Source of the DNA: Bifidobacterium breve DSM 20213 = JCM 1192
Lineage (GTDB): Bacteria > Actinomycetota > Actinomycetes > Actinomycetales > Bifidobacteriaceae
DNA length: 64,000 nt
NCBI RefSeq assembly: GCF_001025175.1
Contig: NZ_AP012324.1
Location: forward strand, 1-64,000
Direction: 5' to 3'
A model generated the notes under the pieces. It searched no databases and was not told where the DNA came from. It worked only from the letters and a program-made list of their open reading frames with translations. The translations under genes were made by a program, and so were the position numbers. Of this stretch, positions 63,987 to 64,000 are shown in pieces; within the stretch, counting starts at the first letter, position 1; each line of letters starts with the position of its first letter.

Positions 63987-64000
63987 GCGTTCTATCCTTG

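Overview
The window is the replication-origin region of a Bifidobacterium chromosome, most likely B. longum or a close relative. This rests on the gene order dnaA-oriC-dnaN-recF-DUF721-gyrB-gyrA-DUF3566, a bifidobacterial-type GH2 beta-galactosidase, a phosphoenolpyruvate carboxylase, actinobacterial small proteins (DUF3073, SCP-like) and strong GGAGG-type ribosome binding sites. The species call is inference from protein similarity; no database was searched.

Layout. 1-10,600: replication and topoisomerase block, with a DnaA-box-rich oriC after dnaA and a one-base deletion that breaks dnaN. 10,600-15,900: lactose locus (LacI-type regulator, internally deleted permease, intact lacZ). 15,900-21,600: VanZ-RDD membrane protein between two unusual arrays of short inverted repeats, glutamate dehydrogenase, a DUF5692 membrane protein, tRNA-Ala and tRNA-Ile, and a YgjP-type metallopeptidase. 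21,600-27,400: tnpB and IS30 remnants, two ATPase genes that each have regularly spaced repeats upstream, Dps, and a CBS-domain membrane protein. 27,400-31,100: carbonic anhydrase, AhpC, and an AhpF-like reductase whose domains are in the reverse of the E. coli order.

31,200-44,900 is the most interesting part: a gene set for a Gram-positive Pel-type exopolysaccharide under cyclic-di-GMP control. Tightly coupled genes encode PelD (a degenerate GGDEF domain that keeps an RxxD I-site, fused behind a degenerate SDR/epimerase domain), PelE, a DUF2194 deacetylase-like protein in the PelA position, PelF and PelG. These are followed by a CotH-like lipoprotein, a VTC-domain protein, a DUF4956 membrane protein and an EAL-PAS-GGDEF enzyme with both catalytic motifs intact. 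A run of ten G lies in the middle of the DUF2194 gene and a run of ten C at the end of the EAL/GGDEF gene. Slippage in the first would truncate the deacetylase, so the polysaccharide may be phase variable. The inferred scheme is that the EAL/GGDEF enzyme sets c-di-GMP, PelD senses it, PelF and PelG polymerise and export the glycan, and the DUF2194 protein modifies it.

45,000-47,600: a truncated DUF4143-type ATPase and an AlbA_2 regulator gene bracketed by two long hairpins with the same loop and compensating stem changes; the first hairpin would bury the regulator's ribosome binding site. 47,600-64,000: ppc, a ThrE-type exporter, a sodium/solute symporter, an endonuclease-like protein, an amidohydrolase, trpS, DUF3073, a response regulator/histidine kinase pair, an MFS transporter and an SCP-like protein. 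Other oddities here are a pair of DnaA boxes far from oriC and a 59-bp inverted repeat at 57.9-58.1 kb. No CRISPR array, rRNA gene or prophage was seen.
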